From Fistularia commersonii (Eukaryota > Chordata > Actinopteri > Syngnathiformes > Fistulariidae), in contig JBBMNZ010000001.1 in the NCBI GenBank assembly GCA_037954325.1, positions 627,265 to 691,264 of the forward strand: 64,000 nt of DNA, given 5' to 3'. The notes under the pieces were generated by a model. It did no database searches, had not been told where the DNA came from, and saw nothing but the letters and a program-made list of their open reading frames with translations. Both the position numbers and the translations under genes were made by a program. Below are positions 63,104 to 64,000 of the stretch, one piece after another. Position 1 is the stretch's first letter. Every line of letters starts with the position of its first letter.

Positions 63104-63769
63104 CACCTCCATGATGAATGTCAGCGAGAATCAATAGGACGGGGAAAATGTCCAGAGAGGAGAAACCAGAGGGGTATCTTTGCTATCCTTCTTTTTGCTC
63201 TCCACAATTTTGTAACCAGGAGACTGGGTTAATTAAAACAGGGTTTGCAGGCAGAGGCTGGCGGCAGCCTGGACGGCGGCGGCGGCGGCGGTGGAGGATC
63301 TCCCCTTCAGATGTGCAGTGAAGAGGAAGGGGTATTAGAGCCGTAAGGAATGACACAAAGCTGGCTATTCACACATAATTGCTCACCCGGGGAGGAAGCG
63401 GCGAGGCTGGTGGCCGGACCGAACGGCCCGGATGTCACTTCCTGTCAGAATGATGAAGCCCCCCCAACCCCCCGGACCCCGCTGTCCAAACGGGACATCA
63501 ATTGTGGCTTCATAAATCCGGCATTGGAGCCGAGGGGATCTGATTCATAGGAGCCGTAAATCCGGGGGGTTCCGGGAAAGAGAGGTTTGGTCGGACGGGA
63601 TCATGTGACGGCGAGGAGCTCCGCGACCGCCACACCTCCACGCCGCCACGCCTCCACGCCACTGAACGGGTGAATCCTCGGGCCATGGGATGGAGACACG
63701 GCGTCCACAGAACGCTACTCGTTTAATAGCGACCGGCTCAAACGCCTGTCGTCGTTTACTTCTGTGATT
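63104..63769. other. gene-free stretch
   Basis: (CGG)6 at about 63276-63291. No exon recognised. Confidence 0.4.
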
Positions 63770-63960
63770 CATTCCTGATTTATAGCGCTTATCCTGCGGC
63801 CAGGGGCAAAAGTGGGCGGAGCCTATCCCTGCTCTGATTGGACGAGAGGATCCATGGCGGGGCCTCATGTTCAGACAAACAACCGTTCACCCTTTCATTC
63901 ACCCGTCACATTGACACATTCAAGCCCGTTCATTGTGTGAATGAGGGGGGCCAGACTTGT
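63770..63960 (-). mobile_element. S element, minus copy near the window edge
   Basis: TTTATAGCGCTTATCCTGCGGCCAGG, GGCGGAGCCTATCCCTGCTC, TGATTGGACGAGAGG, CAAACAACCGTTCACCCTTTCATTCACCC; the tail region is at the left. Confidence 0.7.
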
Positions 63961-64000
63961 ATGCCTCGGTGTGACGTGCGAGTGAAAGCGTGAACAAGTC

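Overview
This is an animal nuclear genome window, almost certainly from a ray-finned (teleost, probably percomorph) fish. It carries two recognisable vertebrate genes, both spliced with GT-AG introns, in a background of very dense (CA/TG)n microsatellites, fish-type LINE 3' ends, a short interspersed repeat with many copies and a hAT DNA transposon remnant. There are no operons, prokaryotic genes or CRISPR arrays. I cannot name the species.

Left end (1-3.0 kb): glrx2 (glutaredoxin 2) on the minus strand. Three coding exons (187-354, 1450-1626, 1940-2006) join in phase 0 into a 136-residue protein with a CPYC active site. A probable non-coding first exon ends at a GTAAGT donor (2890) inside a CpG-rich promoter with ETS-, CRE- and GC-box-like sites.

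Centre (22.9-31.2 kb): b3galt2 (beta-1,3-galactosyltransferase 2) on the minus strand. The coding sequence is one intact exon (23452-24762, 436 residues). A strong splice acceptor at 25075 and a CpG island at 30.5-31.2 kb with a candidate donor at 30493 suggest a 5'-UTR exon and a 5.4-kb intron. The leader holds a CAG-rich repeat tract and an upstream ORF overlapping the start codon. In human 1q31 GLRX2 and B3GALT2 are near neighbours with CDC73 between and around them, so the linkage looks ancestral. I could not find any cdc73 exon here.

The rest (3-22.9 kb and 31.2-64 kb) has no convincing gene. It holds: (i) at least seven fragments of one LINE-type reverse-transcriptase 3' region; (ii) about 20 copies or pieces of a short interspersed repeat ('S element') with a GAATGAAT-type tail; (iii) LINE 3' ends running into microsatellite tails; (iv) a 600-bp hAT element at 53993-54592 with 16-bp terminal inverted repeats, degenerate 8-bp target duplication and a piece of BED-finger transposase, nested in an S element; (v) minisatellites, long palindromes and about 40 CA/TG tracts. 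A few CpG- or motif-rich patches (8.96 kb, 32.1 kb, 44.8 kb) may be promoters or first exons of unrecognised transcripts. These are low-confidence calls.

The two genes do not act in one pathway. Glutaredoxin 2 works in thiol redox and iron-sulfur biology, and B3GalT2 builds type 1 chains in the Golgi. They share a window by conserved linkage only.
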